A stretch of 64,000 nt of DNA from Haliotis asinina (Eukaryota; Mollusca; Gastropoda; Lepetellida; Haliotidae). A program made the position numbers and the translations under genes. The number at the start of each line of letters is the position of its first letter. The stretch's first letter is position 1. Shown piece by piece: positions 32,482-45,202 of this stretch. Location: positions 310,001 through 374,000 of the forward strand of contig NW_027133898.1 of assembly GCF_037392515.1 (NCBI RefSeq), written 5' to 3'. The notes beneath the pieces were generated by a model. It saw only the letters and a list, made by a program, of their open reading frames with translations. It was not told where the DNA came from and did not search any database.

Positions 32482-33769
32482 CAAACATAAAAGTGTTCAG
32501 GAGATATAAACGCCACGTGTGAAAGGCATGACATCGTAAAAACAAGAATAAATTACTTGAGAACAATTCGAAAACAAACGCGCTGATGGTTACGAAGCGG
32601 TGTATCTGGACGAGACATGGGTAAATGCCTCCCATACAGCATCTTACCAATGGCAGCATCCTGACAGACAGGAGTGGAAGCGGAAGCTACCAGCTGGTAG
32701 AAGACAGAGACTTATAATTCTGCATGCTGGCTCACACAAAGGATTTCTGCTTGGGTGTAATTTGGTATTTAAATCTAAATCCACCGGCGGGAGAGACTAC
32801 CATATGGAAATGAACGGGGCCGTGTACACAGTATGTAGAACAACATCTGATCACAGCCCTTCCAGAAAAAGGGGCATATCTAGGGGAAGGTATCACGCTA
32901 CAACACGACATTCCAGTTATATGACGTTGAAACAACTGTTCAAACGGCAATAGGGAAGATTTATATCAGTCGGTGGGAAGCCTGTGGGAACCAGTTGAAA
33001 ATTAGTACTGGAAGCTAGATGGTATTAGAGAACAAACCATCCCACTAATCGTAACATCTTGGAGAAGAGTCAGATACTGTCCTGTCCGAAGAAGAGACGC
33101 TTTGTGATTGAAAAATCTTGAAGAATTCGAGGAAAACAAGTAAGTGATCAACCCCCAAATTACAAATCAAAGACCCACTTCAGTAATGTGTACATGCATA
33201 GTATCACAGAAATATGATTAGTGGACTATGAATAATGCCTAGAAAATTAAACTGTCCCCAAACTACTTCCAAGCTCAAAATATTTTCATGGAAACTAAAC
33301 CATCACAATTCTCCAATATCCACATGTGCATGAAAAGACATCGCAATAGCATTCTAAACATCATAAAATTATGTGCCATATTTGATTTTGAGATGACCCC
33401 TTCTGCCCTACACCGGTATTGGCACCGTTAACTAATGCAAAATGCACGTGCTTGAAATCACGTGACATGATCTGACGAGCAAAATGTAAGTATGTGACAG
33501 CCTATTTGCATGACCGGGTCGCTGTTCCGGTAAATAGCTCAACACCCTTTTCATGTTGAGATGTTGGTTGTTGTGACTTGAAATAATGACAGCTCTTATA
33601 GACAACTTTCTTATTGTCGCGTGATAAATTATGACAATTAAGATCTTCAATGGTAGAAGAATTATAACGTCTCATACCAAATTGGAAACGGAGAGCACTT
33701 GTAGGTTTAAAGTAAAGTTACCAAACACAGTCCTAAAACATTTTCTGCCAGACTATACTTTGTGAGAAC

Positions 33770-33930
33770 CTCACACTTGGCCCGAGGCAACAAACAAACC
33801 ACAATTGGTCCGGGTAACAAACAACGCACATTTGGTCCTGGCAATAAACAACGCACACTATGTCTTGGTCGGGGCAACAAACAAACCACACTTGGTCCGG
33901 GCAAGAAACGACGTACACTTGGTGAGGTCT
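33770..33930. repeat. About 30-bp tandem repeat, roughly five units
   Basis: CACACTTGGTCCGGGCAACA with AACAAAC spacers repeated with moderate divergence, adjoining the right inverted end of the DDE transposon. Confidence 0.8.
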
Positions 33931-34272
33931 AGTAAAGTCATATTTGACGGTCGCGCAATCTGAAACCAGAACTAGATCCCGAATATACGCACGCTTGATA
34001 CCGGAAATCTGGTACCGGAAGTAAAGAGGGCCTTCTCGCGAACGTCGCAGTCTACTACCAGAAGTAGAGCCTTGCGAGACTTCCAGGGGCTATTCAACCA
34101 ATGAGAGAGTGAGCTTTAGAAGTTATATAGTAACAAGACTTCAACTACATCATGGGGACTTTTTCTAAAATTGAATGAAACCTTCGTAAAATCTACTAAA
34201 AATGCCACCCATCAAAAGATTTGCTGCACGTTGACTATTCAGGATGCAGTCAGTTGGTTATAACCTGCTCCC

Positions 34273-34908
34273 AGAAGCAACATGAACTTAGAAACGGATT
34301 CGGGATTCGAATCTGAATATTTGTTTTCAGATTCGGAATTCGAATCCATGTATGTATGTATGTATGTATGTATGTATGTATGTATGTATGTATGTATGTA
34401 TGTATGTATGTATGTATGTATGTATGTATGTATGTATGTATGGTTGTATGGTTGTATGGTTGTATGTATGGTTGTATGTATGGTTGTATGGTTGTATGGT
34501 TGTATGTATGGTTGCATGTATGGTTGTATGGTTTTATGGTTGTATGTATGGTTGTATGTATGGTTGTATGTATGTATGGTTGTATGTATCTCTGTATGCA
34601 TGTCTGTATATCTGTATGTATCTACGCATGTATCTGTGTATCTATGCATCTATGCATGTATCTATGTATGTATTAGTGTATCTATATATTGATGGGTATA
34701 TTTTTTTAAGAAGAATGCAATGCTGAATCTAGGATAGAAAAATCTGGAATGTGAACAGAAATTCAAATTCAGGATTTGAGTCCAGAATGTGAAGAAATAA
34801 TTCAGATTCGGGATTCGAATCCCTAATCTGAAAAAAAATATTCAGATGCGGGATTCGGGATTCGAATCCGGAATCCCGCATCCGTTTCTAACTTCATGTT
34901 GCTGCTTT
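34273..34908. repeat. Fold-back element with (ATGT)n core
   Basis: The left arm (34273-34350, AGCAACATGAACTTAGAAAC then GGGATTCGAATC repeats) is matched in inverted orientation at 34760-34908. Between them lies about 330 bp of ATGT and TATGGTTG tetra/octanucleotide repeats. The several 106-136 codon frames over it are repeat artefacts. Confidence 0.8.
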
Positions 34909-35389
34909 CAGACGTATCCCAACGGGAATTGGTTGTCCTCAGCAACATAATGACCGTACATGCAACCATCTGATTCAGCTAAATAGGTATGAATAGTGAA
35001 AATCTTTAGGATATGTTGTAGTGAACAGACATTGTTTTACGCCATTGTTTCACAGAGGTAAGGATGTATGCTAGCTGTTGTTTGGCCAGATGTTGGATTG
35101 AATATTGTGTTATAATTCAGTGGTCTGACAGTGACCGTTAAGTGGTGGACAAACCCGCTCGAGTCCGAGCCCCTACTGAATGTAATGTATGAAGCCGATT
35201 TCCAATGCCCTCTGTCCTAGCATTACTAGCGCGTTGATCACAGCGACGGAAGACACGTTCACTCATGGTGTGAGATGCATTTTATGTACTAAATCTGTTT
35301 CTTGTTGACAACTGTTTTTAACGATAAATATTCTCATTATCATTGACCAGGTATTAGCAGCAGTATGTATTGTGTGTATCAGCGTCTGT

Positions 35390-35860
35390 CCGACCATTTT
35401 ATCAACGTAAGTCCATCTTGCCACCGTATGACCATTTTATCAACGTAAGTCCATCTTGTCACCGTATAACCATTTCATCAACGTAAGTCCATCTTGTCAC
35501 CGTATGACCATTTCATCAACGTAAGTCCATCTTGTCACCGTATGACCATTTTATGAACGTATGTAATCTTTTCACCGTGTGTTAATTTTGTCAACGTATG
35601 CTCATCTGGTCACAGTATGTCCATCTTGCCAACGCATGTGCATCTTGTCAACACATGTCTATCTTGTCAACGCATGTCCGTCTTGTCAACGTATCTTTTC
35701 ACCGTATGACCATTTATCATTGAATGTACATCTTGTCAACATGTGTTAATCTTGTCAACATATGTCCATTTTGTCAACGTATGTGCATCTTGTCAACAGA
35801 TGTCCATCTTTTAATGTATGTCCATCTTGTCCACGTATGTCTGTCTTGGCATAGATCGAC
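35390..35860. repeat. AACGTATGTCCATCTTGTC minisatellite
   Basis: A 38-bp unit (GACCATTTTATCAACGTAAG TCCATCTTGTCACCGTAT) repeated about four times passes into a diverged 19-bp unit about a dozen times. Confidence 0.88.
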
Positions 35861-36837
35861 TTGCAACAAGCACTGAACAAAAACAAGAATATACCACATC
35901 CTCGAGACATATTCAACAGTGATCAGGCCTGTGTGGATTGTCGGCTAAATGGCACCCACAATGTACAACGATTTGTCAAAGACGATTGAATTCATAAACA
36001 AAACACAGAGTCTGTGTGTATCCGTTATTTCCTGAATGAGTCTATTCACTCTTTGTCGGTATGCTGTCTGTCTGCTGTCTGTCTACTTTCCGCAAATTTC
36101 TATAAGGGTCAGAGTGTCTGTCTGCACGTGCGATAAAAACAACCTGTCTTCGTTTGTTCGTCAGTACAAATACTCCATCACTTCAGATGTCACACTGTCA
36201 ATGTTTTCTTGACAAAAATCTTTCGTTCAAATCCAAACACGTGTTGATTGACACTTAACCAGTGTAACATACCCGAGGGGATTTAGCAAATAAAATAACA
36301 GTAATATCATTTAGAATGCAGATGAACCAAGGAAAAAATACCCCAAGAAAAAAATGAGAATGCACCCATGACTCTTCCAAGCTTTATCGCTTGCTCCTAT
36401 GTGCACGTGTGAATATATGAATATGTTAACTGACTTTGTCGTTAGATCATATATTACATGGGACATGCAAAAACGCTATTACGGTCTATGGGCCTTTGTG
36501 CGAAAGACTGTACACGCACCTGTCGGCTGCTACTTGGCTGGGGTAAAAGCGAAAGATTAATGGTTCATCGACTGAGATAATATGTCATATGTTGACTCAG
36601 TGGCCAGTGTTAATAAGTGTATATGACACCTGTGGGAGTAAGTACACTGAAACAAATAACAAGTGAGAGTCATTTTGAGCCGCAGCGAGACTTTTTCAAG
36701 GCACGTAAACGCGGAACTTCAGGGCTAGAATGTCACAGTATGTCACGCTGTGTCAGTGCATCCTATAACTCGTGTCTAAAGCAAACCGCAGATTTATAGT
36801 AATGAGACCACCAGGATGCTCACACTCAGTCATCCAG

Positions 36838-36966
36838 AGTGAATGAGTGAGTGGGTGAGTGAGTGAGTGAGTTTAGTTTAGTTTACACCGTACTCAGCAA
36901 TATTCCAGCTATATGGCGGCGGTCTGTAAGTAATCGAGTGTGGACCAGACAATCCAGTGAGTTGCT
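36838..36966 (-). mobile_element. SINE tail fragment, minus strand
   Basis: (GAGT)n followed by TTTAGTTTA, CAGCAATATTCCAGCTATAT and GGCGGCGGTCTGTAAGTAAT, the reverse complement of the shared SINE 3' end. Confidence 0.8.
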
Positions 36967-36999
36967 TTTAATTGCTTGGTCAAATCTGTCGTTATATAC

Positions 37000-39450
37000 A
37001 TGAAACATTCCTGAAGTGAGGCGTTCCACAACAAAAGGGGGCGGTGAGGTAGCCAGTTGGATCAAGCGTCTGGTCGCCTATGATCAGTTCTAGTCCTTTT
37101 TTTCACGAAAGCAGCAGTGTGCAGAATTAAAACCTATTAGTATACAGATGGTTTATGTAACATCGATGAGTACAGGATTTCAGCTACACAACAATTGGCA
37201 GATACATGTGAGCAAATCTGTAAGATACATGTAAATATATAGTTGATATAATTGGTATGTGTGTCAAGTTGAGAAACAAATCATTGTGGAACATGTTTAA
37301 TTTTGACACACGAAGGAAGTGTGTGACACGCCCCGCAAGCGTTACACACACATACGATATCACTCACGTCGTGTGCTGTTTCCGACTACAATCTGCAAGT
37401 GAATGAAAGGAGAGGCGATCATCAACCACTAATATTTTCAGGAACCTTTTGCAAAAGGATACACTGGGTAAACTCGTCCAGATTCAGAAGGTGCCCACGT
37501 TCCGCTCGGGCGACAAACGCGTCACTCACACGTGTGTATGTGATTCACACTTGGCTAGCCTGTGGCTTTATGCGTGAGTTCCTCGTCTGCTTTCGTAGCG
37601 TCGAAGTGTGATTATGTGAATGTTTTTTGATAATAATATCTCTCTTTTATGCTTGTGACTAAATTGGATGAAATAGACAAGCTTAAGGACTTGGGCCGCT
37701 GCTTATCGTACTGACCATTGGTTTGGCAAGCTCATATAAGCGATCGAGTTACCCATGACATTGTTGAAAGGATATACGATTGGAGATACAAAACGTACAT
37801 CAGACACAGATATTCAAAGTCATATGTGAGGTCATGTATTGGATTACAACAGACACATATCGATCTCGGCGTGGTCTGATCAGCACTGATGGAATCAAAT
37901 TAGAAATGGCCACAAAAATTATGGCACTAGAACACAGACGCTCATGTAACGAACAAACGAACAGAAGTGTGACACAATTCGGAGTCGACAGAGAATCAAA
38001 CACAAACAAATTAGAAAGACACATAATGAAAAAACGCAGAAAGATATCAGAACAGACACACTTTAATCAGCCAAAGAGCTCAGTCACAAACAGACCCAGC
38101 AAACCATGTCCGCTTCAAGACGTCGCTGAAATTGACATTTATTCATAATATAGACAAGCGTACATTCCGGTAAATCAAAGGTGTCAAAACGTAAATATCG
38201 GCCATTAAAAACGTCAAATGATCTTCTGTGATGATTAATGGTTCAAAAACGATGTCAGTCCATGAGGTAATTCTGCACTCAACGAACAGCCATGAGAACC
38301 TGTTTGTGTAGGCAAAAGCAAGAGCAGTACACATCCAGCTCCGCTCATTGTTCCGGGTGCGAGGCGTATTATATATTACAGTTCGACCGTCGTGAAGTCT
38401 GCTTGGTTAGGGCTTAACTGAGGAAACACTACGCCCTGGTCGAGTCATGTTAGAAGGTTTTTGACAGTTGATGGGAGTACATTGCCAGTTGGAAAGTCGG
38501 GTAGATCGTATCTGGAAAGCAATGACCTGCAAGAGGTTACTGAGGACGCAGGGAAAGGATTCACGGAAAGGCAATTAGTGGAGTCGCCTTTCAATGAAAG
38601 CGTTATTTGAAACAAAAAACAAAGCATGGGTAAGGTAGTACGGACATCACGAATCCGACGTCCGGGTGAAATTAAAGACGTTTACATATGACTATATAAC
38701 CGATTAGTAGCATTTGGAACTAACACCCGTGTAGGAGATATTTTGCCGTTTGCAACTTCTATAATATAAATCACATGTCGTAACAGTGTATATAGTCTTC
38801 CTCAGTCATCACGAGTCTCTGGAAGTCTCACCCTGGAAGAGGGTGGTGGTGGTGTTGGCCCACTTTGAAGCTGCTCAATAACTGATCGTCTTCGCTTCCT
38901 GTAATCCTGTTCTCGACTACAGTCCTTAAACACAACAGCAGAACGCGGTATGGACAAGTCCAAGACGCTAGGATCTTAATCAAAGCGATTTAGAAATCCA
39001 AACTCAAGATCACCTATACCTGAGACAAAGGTGGCTAAAGATTGCAGTCTATAGACATGATATGTTTGGATGGAAGACTAACGTTTGTAAATAATACCTG
39101 GTGGCAATTGTTTTGTTTGTACGATATTTATTTTTCGTATAATGTGAACTTCAGTTTTTGTTAATTATTATCTATGACTTATCTTGTCGATCAGCCTCCT
39201 GCAACCCAACCCTAACAATGGGTTAAGTCAATATGGCCCCTCCTCGGGACTGAACATTATCCCCATTTGACATCTTCTTAACCCGCACCCATTAAATGTG
39301 CTGTTGTGATATTAATGGCTACGTGGCTATCTTCATGTCGACGTGGATATCTTCATGTTGTGTGGCATTCCGAGTGCTTCTATACGAGCATGACGTATCT
39401 TTCGTAGGATTAAAGGTGAAATAAAGGGTTTTTTTTACATTCAATCCAGG
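37000..39450. other. Unassigned intergenic sequence
   Basis: A 122-codon plus-strand frame at 37780-38148 (Lys/Arg/Asn-rich, no domain, no signal peptide, no splice support) is the longest. It is not supported as a gene. No repeats recognised apart from AT-rich tracts. Confidence 0.4.
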
Positions 39451-39484
39451 ATTATAGTCTCAGGTGTTTAGACTGGCGCTCTTC

Positions 39485-39990
39485 GAATTCAAATCTCGTG
39501 TATGCCTGAACTGGAAACTCTCCACACCATGTGTATGTCTTAATTGTAAACTCTTCACACCATGTGTATGTCTTAATTGTAAACTCTTCACACCATGTGT
39601 ATGTCTAAACCAGAGACTCTTAACTCTTCGTGTATGTCTGAACTGGAAACTCTTTACACCTCGTGTATGTCTGAACTGGAAACTCTTCACATCTCGTGTA
39701 TGTCTGAACGGGAAACTCTTGACACCTCGTGTATGTCTGAACTGGAAACTCTTGACACCTCGTGTATGTCTGAACTGGAAACTCTTTACACCTCGTGTAT
39801 GTCTGAACCGGAAACTCTTAACTCTTCGTGTATGTCTGAACGGGAAACTCTTAACTCTTCGTGTATGTCTGAACTGGAAACTCTTCACACCTCGTGTATG
39901 TCTGAACGGGAAACTCTTCACACCTCGTGTATGTCTGAACTGGAAACTCTTAACTCTTCGTATATGTCTGAACTGGAAACTCACGAAAGT
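39485..39990. repeat. 33-bp minisatellite, about 15 units
   Basis: Unit TGTATGTCTGAACTGGAAAC plus TCTTCACACCTCG, three sub-variants. Open on three frames because 33 is a multiple of 3. No gene. Confidence 0.95.
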
Positions 39991-40199
39991 ACGATACCAT
40001 TAGACAGTGGAAAGACACTATTGGTCAGTGGTGCCGTACTTTTGAACAGGTGAACGAAACTACTGGATTGTTTATGTGTTGGAGACACTGCTCGCTCAGC
40101 AATATTCCAGTAAATAAGTAGTCTATTGACATCGTGGACCTCGTGTGATGGACCGGGAATACGATGACAACGCGATCTTGAAAGGAAACAACAGTATAG

Positions 40200-40720
40200 C
40201 ACTGTGAAACGACCTTACAGGATAACGAAACAACAATTTAGGACAACAGAAAGACAATATTGGACAACGAGTAGCAAGCAACGAAGAAACGACAGTACTG
40301 GACAACGACTGACAACGAGAAACGATTGTTTAGGACTACGACATGACATCATAGGACGACAAATGCTGAACATTGAAAAGACAGAACAGGACAACGAAAC
40401 GACAGCATAGGACAACGAATGGCAAAGAACCGACAGCATGGGACTAGGAAACGACAGCATAGAACAACGAAAAGACTGGACACGACAGCAAAGTGACAAT
40501 ATAGGACAACGAATACAGGACAGTGTATACGACTGTATAAGACAGAGAAACGATAGTATGAGACAACGAATACAGGACAATGTATACGACAGTATAGGAC
40601 AGAGAAACAATAGTATAAGACAACGTATACAGGTCAACAAAACGATAGGGCGAAACAATGCTACGTACAGGACCAGGAAACAACAGTGTAGGACAATGAA
40701 AGTGTATACGTCAAGAATAC
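40200..40720. repeat. Degenerate AGGACAACGAAACGACAG repeat
   Basis: Variable units built on GACAACGA/ACGACAG, with a better 57-bp duplication at about 40505-40620. Frames over it are compositional. Confidence 0.8.
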
Positions 40721-42065
40721 GTTAGGCCGGTTGGATCTTCCAGCGTTTTCACGGAAGTTTTATATTAATTCATTTATTCAGCCTTTACAATAAAACAGTC
40801 GAAACTTCAATAACTCAACCACCATTTTCGTCTTCTTGCTATAAAGACAACAGACCTAATCTTTCGAATGACCATGCATTCGCATCTCTACTTTCGACGG
40901 GGATATATACACAGGTAACACCTGTGCACGTGAATTTCGTGACCCGAAGATCACGGCCAGATAGATGAACAGGTGTTCAAGTGCAAACTCCACAGTCTCG
41001 GTTGACCTTGGTTCCAAGTACACACACAGACACCAGACGGTTGATACACACAGACAGAAGCAGATCGTTTAATAAGCAAATTTGGCTTAATTAAATAGCC
41101 GTTGGGATAAAGGCGGTTAACGGAATAACACCAAGTAACAGATTTTAGTGCAAACAGGAACAGAATCATTCCGCTCCCCATACATGATAAGACACATTAT
41201 TCAGAGAAACGTTATCTGAAGTCTGCAAACAACCTTAGTCACAATTTCAGACGTTTCTGGAGAATGAGAACTCAAGTTTTGAAATCTACTGCAGTTTTTA
41301 ATTCATGCAACAACAGCAACTCACTTGAACATAGGATTTTCGCCTAAATGTAACCTAAAATGACGAAAATGATTATTTTGTATGCGCGGTAGAAAGCAAA
41401 ATTACCCAGGCTTATTTTGATCTATAATACGGCAATAATGCCACCTGTTTAGTCAAAAGCACGACTTAAAGCATACCAAGTGATTACACCATTCATTGCC
41501 AATAACAGGTTTTAGTACTTTTACCACCTCAGAGTTCATGAATTGTTTAACTACTGTGCGTGCATCGTTATGCTCAGCACATGCATTTGTTAGCTTGGAC
41601 TGCAACCCTCCACCTCACAGTGAGGCGATTTCAATTCTACAAACGTCTGTGATAGGAAACCGTACAGAAAACCGGCCTGTAGAAACTCTATTCTTCAGTC
41701 AGTTACGCTTGTCTAGCAAGCAGAAAGCATGTCCGTGTTTCAAACGACAATATTTGTTGACGAGCAAAATATTTGCTAACCAAACAAAGGCGAGTAGCTG
41801 GTTACAGCGGCGGACTTGCCAAATGTCTAGGTAGCGGACCACAGGTGTCTTTTGCGAGTGACACACGTGTTTACATGTCGATATACACCTGACCTACTTA
41901 TTCGCTTGAGGCGTGATTGAGTGCGTCTCATCAGGTGACATGTCAGTAAATGCATAAGTTGCTCGCGACTGGATCGGAAGCGTTCAGCATCAGAATATCG
42001 TTTGTCAAGGTGACCATCGAAACCGTTAACCGTTCTACCGAAAATATAAACGTAGCCACCCTGCC

Positions 42066-42098
42066 CCCCCCCTCTCTCTCTCTCTTTCTCTCTGTCTT

Positions 42099-42156
<58 letters not shown>
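42066..42156. repeat. (TC)n microsatellite
   Basis: CTCTCT run interrupted by CTGTCTTT units, preceded by a poly-C run. Confidence 0.97.
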
Positions 42157-42159
<3 letters not shown>

Positions 42160-42184
42160 TCCTAGCTTAGATCGAAGCTCATGA

Positions 42185-42360
42185 CTCGAATAGTTAAAGG
42201 CTGGTCAGACTCGCTGACTTGGTTGACGCTTGTCATCGTATCCCAGTTACGTGGATCGGTGCTCAAGATGCCAATCACTTGATAGTCTAGTCCTGACTTG
42301 ATGATTATTTACAGACTGTATTTCACCTAGCTGTAATATTGCTGGGTAAGACTCTAAACA
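42185..42360 (+). mobile_element. SINE (second family), diverged
   Basis: CTGACTTGGTTGACGCTTGTCATC, GGATCGGTGCTCAAGATGC, GATTATTTACAGACTGT and CTAGCTGTAATATTGCTG parallel the copy at 46209-46546. No ACTC tail. Confidence 0.7.
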
Positions 42361-42567
42361 AAGCACACGAGCTCCTGGTACCAATGTTGGGATGGGTTCC
42401 AGTAATAGTAGTATGGTGGTCAGGTTCGACAACAATCGTTGTTTCCTGATAACGTGAACTGTTGTTCATGATATCAATCACTGGCCCAGGCTAAAGTATT
42501 TACATCTGGAACATTGCTGACCGTCGCGTTTTGATCATGGGTGTCATCGGTTATACAGGAAGAAATC

Positions 42568-42835
42568 AGTGTCCGCTCATGGAGCGGAAAGTCGAGGGTT
42601 TGTTCCCCGGCCGAGGTGATACCAAAAGACGCTGAAATGTGGTACTTGTTGGTCCCTGCCTGGCGCTCGCCATTAATGATTACAACAAAGCCTGGGCGGA
42701 TCGGAGTCAGTTTAATGAGTCAGAGAGGGTTATTCGTGGTTAAATGTGGCATGGTATCTCAGCGAGCAGGCAAGCACTAAATAAAACCAGCTTAAATTTG
42801 GACTAGCACAAGCAACACGCAAGCACGCCGTCATA
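42568..42835 (+). mobile_element. tRNA-headed SINE (fourth family)
   Basis: Box-B-like GAGGGTTTGTTCCCCGGCCG followed by GGTGATACCAAAAGACG, CCTGCCTGGCGCTCGCCATT, GGCGGATCGGAGTCAG and TGGCATGGTATCTCAG, a body I recall as a common molluscan SINE. No ACTC tail. Confidence 0.65.
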
Positions 42836-42948
42836 ATTATGAGCACAATATATTTACGTACGACAAGAAACCCCATTTCATATCACCTCTCATGACAAGA
42901 AAGCGTTGTTTTGCCTCGTGGTCAAATTTAATTGTAAGTTTCCGTTGT

Positions 42949-43080
42949 TGCGGAAACTCAATGTAAACGAACGGAAACTCACTGGATTCTAAGTGGAAAC
43001 TTAAGTTTCAGTCCAGTTTCCATCAGGTTTCCGCGTTGCGGAAACCAAGTTAATTTTGCTGTGTTTCCAGTTAAGAAAAC
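42949..43080. repeat. GTTTCCG / CGGAAAC hairpin cluster
   Basis: About ten GTTTCC or GGAAAC words in 130 bp form hairpins, including GGTTTCCGC-GTT-GCGGAAACC (9-bp arms) and GTTTCCG...GCGGAAAC. Confidence 0.8.
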
Positions 43081-44369
43081 ATGATTTCAGTAAATGCGTT
43101 AATACATCGGTTAAATCACCACCTGAAGTTTCAATTTTAAAATGATATTTCTGTTTATAGGTTATCTGAGAGGGTGACTCCTATTTCAAACACAGAAAGA
43201 TTTCGTTCACCCGCCAGTGCCGCACCTTAACTGTGGACACGTGATTAGCCGTCGTCCAATCAAATCGGACCTGGAATAAAAAATCCCACCAATTATGTTT
43301 AGATATGCAACTGAAGAGGCGCGCTGCACGTGCCCGGCGTGCTATGTCGTAGAACAACATTCACACCTGCCAGTAGGAATAATAAATCATATATATCGGA
43401 CAATAAATGAAATGGACATGGCGTGAGTTCGCTTTGTATCTCTTAGGAAGGAATTCCGTTTATTTGAAGTGGCGCGATATAATAATGTTATAAAAGATCA
43501 CTGAATGATTGTGAATGAGGAATACACTTATGGAAATTCATATCCACTGTGTACTGCACGATCGTATTCAGAATCTTGAATTTGTAATATGTCTTTTGAC
43601 AGAATTCAACAATAGAAGCAAGTAGGACATTTGATTTCTGACACAGACACCATCAGAATGTGAAATATGCCTGTAAATAAAGGATCATGTTTGGCTAGCT
43701 CAAAGATCGAATAGAAATACCAGGGTTAATCGCTTCAGATTTCAGTTGTAATCTCTTTAGGAAGCATATAGGAACACGAATGGAATCTCATATTGATCGG
43801 GACTTCAACTGGTTTCTTAAAAGGCATTATTGATAACATGAAGTCTATCGTATTAAAATGTTTATGGTATGCTAGCCACAAAACCCATTCAGTACATATT
43901 ATATGAGTCTGGTCACCTTTGTGTGGATACAAATACTTGGACACAAGGCTATAAAGGGAACGGAAATACTCGGATCCTCTCCATAAATTGGCGCATTCAT
44001 TGTTGAGTCTTTTTTTTCAGCAGCATAATGGCCAATTTGGAACGTCGCTGTACACAGGAATACAAATTAGTTTGTGTAACAACAAACATAGATTCACCAA
44101 AAGACACATTGTCTGATATCGGAAGAACTGAATATTTCGAATCGTTCACATGATCAATGTGACTGGACCATGTATTGCACAATGCAAATGTAAATCAGAT
44201 ATAGAGAACAGTTAACAATAAAATGCCTTGTTCATTCAAACTTATTGCCAGTACTGTTTACAGAACGACGTGACATTGGTTGTTTGTGCTGTTTTTGTGG
44301 AGTGGTTTAGGGTTTGCAGTCTGGGCTTGCTCGGATTTCGAACGACCAGCTTTGGCATCATTTGAAAAC

Positions 44370-44965
44370 TGTTTCTGCGGGGTTGATAAATACGATACTT
44401 GTCGCGACCATACTTGCGGTAAGGGTTGACCAAGCTTGTCGTAAAGGGTTGTCCAGACTCGTCGCGAGGGTTGACCAGGCTTGTGGCAAAGGGTGAGCAG
44501 GTTTGTCGTGAAGGGTGACGAGGCTTGTTGTAAAGGATGACCTGGCTTGTAAGGGTTGACCAGGCTTGTCATTAGGGCTGACCAGGCTTGAGATTAGAGG
44601 TGACCTGGCTTATCATCATGGTTGAACAGGGTTGTCGTTCCGGCTGACCAGGCTTGTCACTAGGTTTGACCAAGCTTGTCGTAAAGGATGAACACGCTTG
44701 TCGCTCGGGCTGACCAGGCTTGTCTTATCGTAAAGATTGATCAGGCTTGTCGTAAAGGGCTACCAAATTTCACACAAAGGGTGACCAGGCTTGTCAGAAG
44801 AGTTAACCTGGCTTGTCATAAGGAGTGACCGGACATCTTGTTAGTGTGACCACACTTGTCATAAATGGGTGATCAGACTTGCCGCAAGGGTTGACCAGGC
44901 TTGTTGTAATGGCTGACCAGGCGTGTCGTTAAGGGTGATCTGGCTTGTCGTAATGAGTGACCAGG
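44370..44965. repeat. Degenerate GACCAGGCTTGTCGTAAAGG repeat
   Basis: About 24 units of 22-25 bp, much diverged, no coding signal. Confidence 0.9.
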
Positions 44966-45127
44966 CTTCTTCTGGTATAACTGATCTACGAGAACATAAG
45001 GTGATGAAACGTACGTATGAGACGACTGAATGGGTAGTGTGTTCATGCTTAGTGACATGCTTGTAACAAACATCACAATGCATATACAGCCGACGCATTG
45101 ACTTGTCTATTCGTCGCACACATTCGT

Positions 45128-45202
45128 TGACTCACTCTCACTCTCTCTCTCAATCTCCCTCCCCGCCCACCCCCTCTCACTCTCTCTCTCACACACACAC
45201 AT
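45128..45202. repeat. CT/CA-rich simple sequence
   Basis: ACTCTCTCTC and CACACACA tracts. Confidence 0.9.

Larger units (their letters stand above)
31289..33758 (+). mobile_element. DDE transposon (IS630/Tc1-type) with long inverted ends, interrupted
   Basis: Inverted repeats of about 160 bp lie at 31289-31448 and 33592-33758. Between them the plus strand encodes a transposase-like N-terminal region (SADAKDIIRKIYNYFKRDSE, then ENEHVSVRRWKQIL, LLLKFGYKHKS) and, after a nested insertion, the catalytic start YEAVYLDETWVNASHT and LIILHAGSHKGFLLG, GGRDYHMEMNGAV. The Asp in YLDETW is the expected first catalytic Asp. The C-terminal part is fragmentary with frame changes, so the copy is dead. Superfamily placement is by eye. 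Confidence 0.7.

Noticed and set aside
34008-34022. ETS-binding word CCGGAAGT
   Set aside because: A single short match in a region without a gene, expected by chance.
34239-34726. Several 106-136 codon frames rich in MYVC or YIHT
   Set aside because: Produced by the ATGT tetranucleotide array in the fold-back element.
37780-38148. 122-codon plus-strand frame
   Set aside because: No recognisable domain, signal peptide, splice-site support or codon regularity. This length is expected by chance in 64 kb.
39460-40658. Frames of 147-179 codons on both strands
   Set aside because: They follow the 33-bp array and the degenerate GACAACGA repeat.
40951-41181. Minus-strand 76-codon frame with a leader-like start MGSGMILFLFALKS
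   Set aside because: Leader resemblance only. No phase-compatible donor or downstream exon was found.
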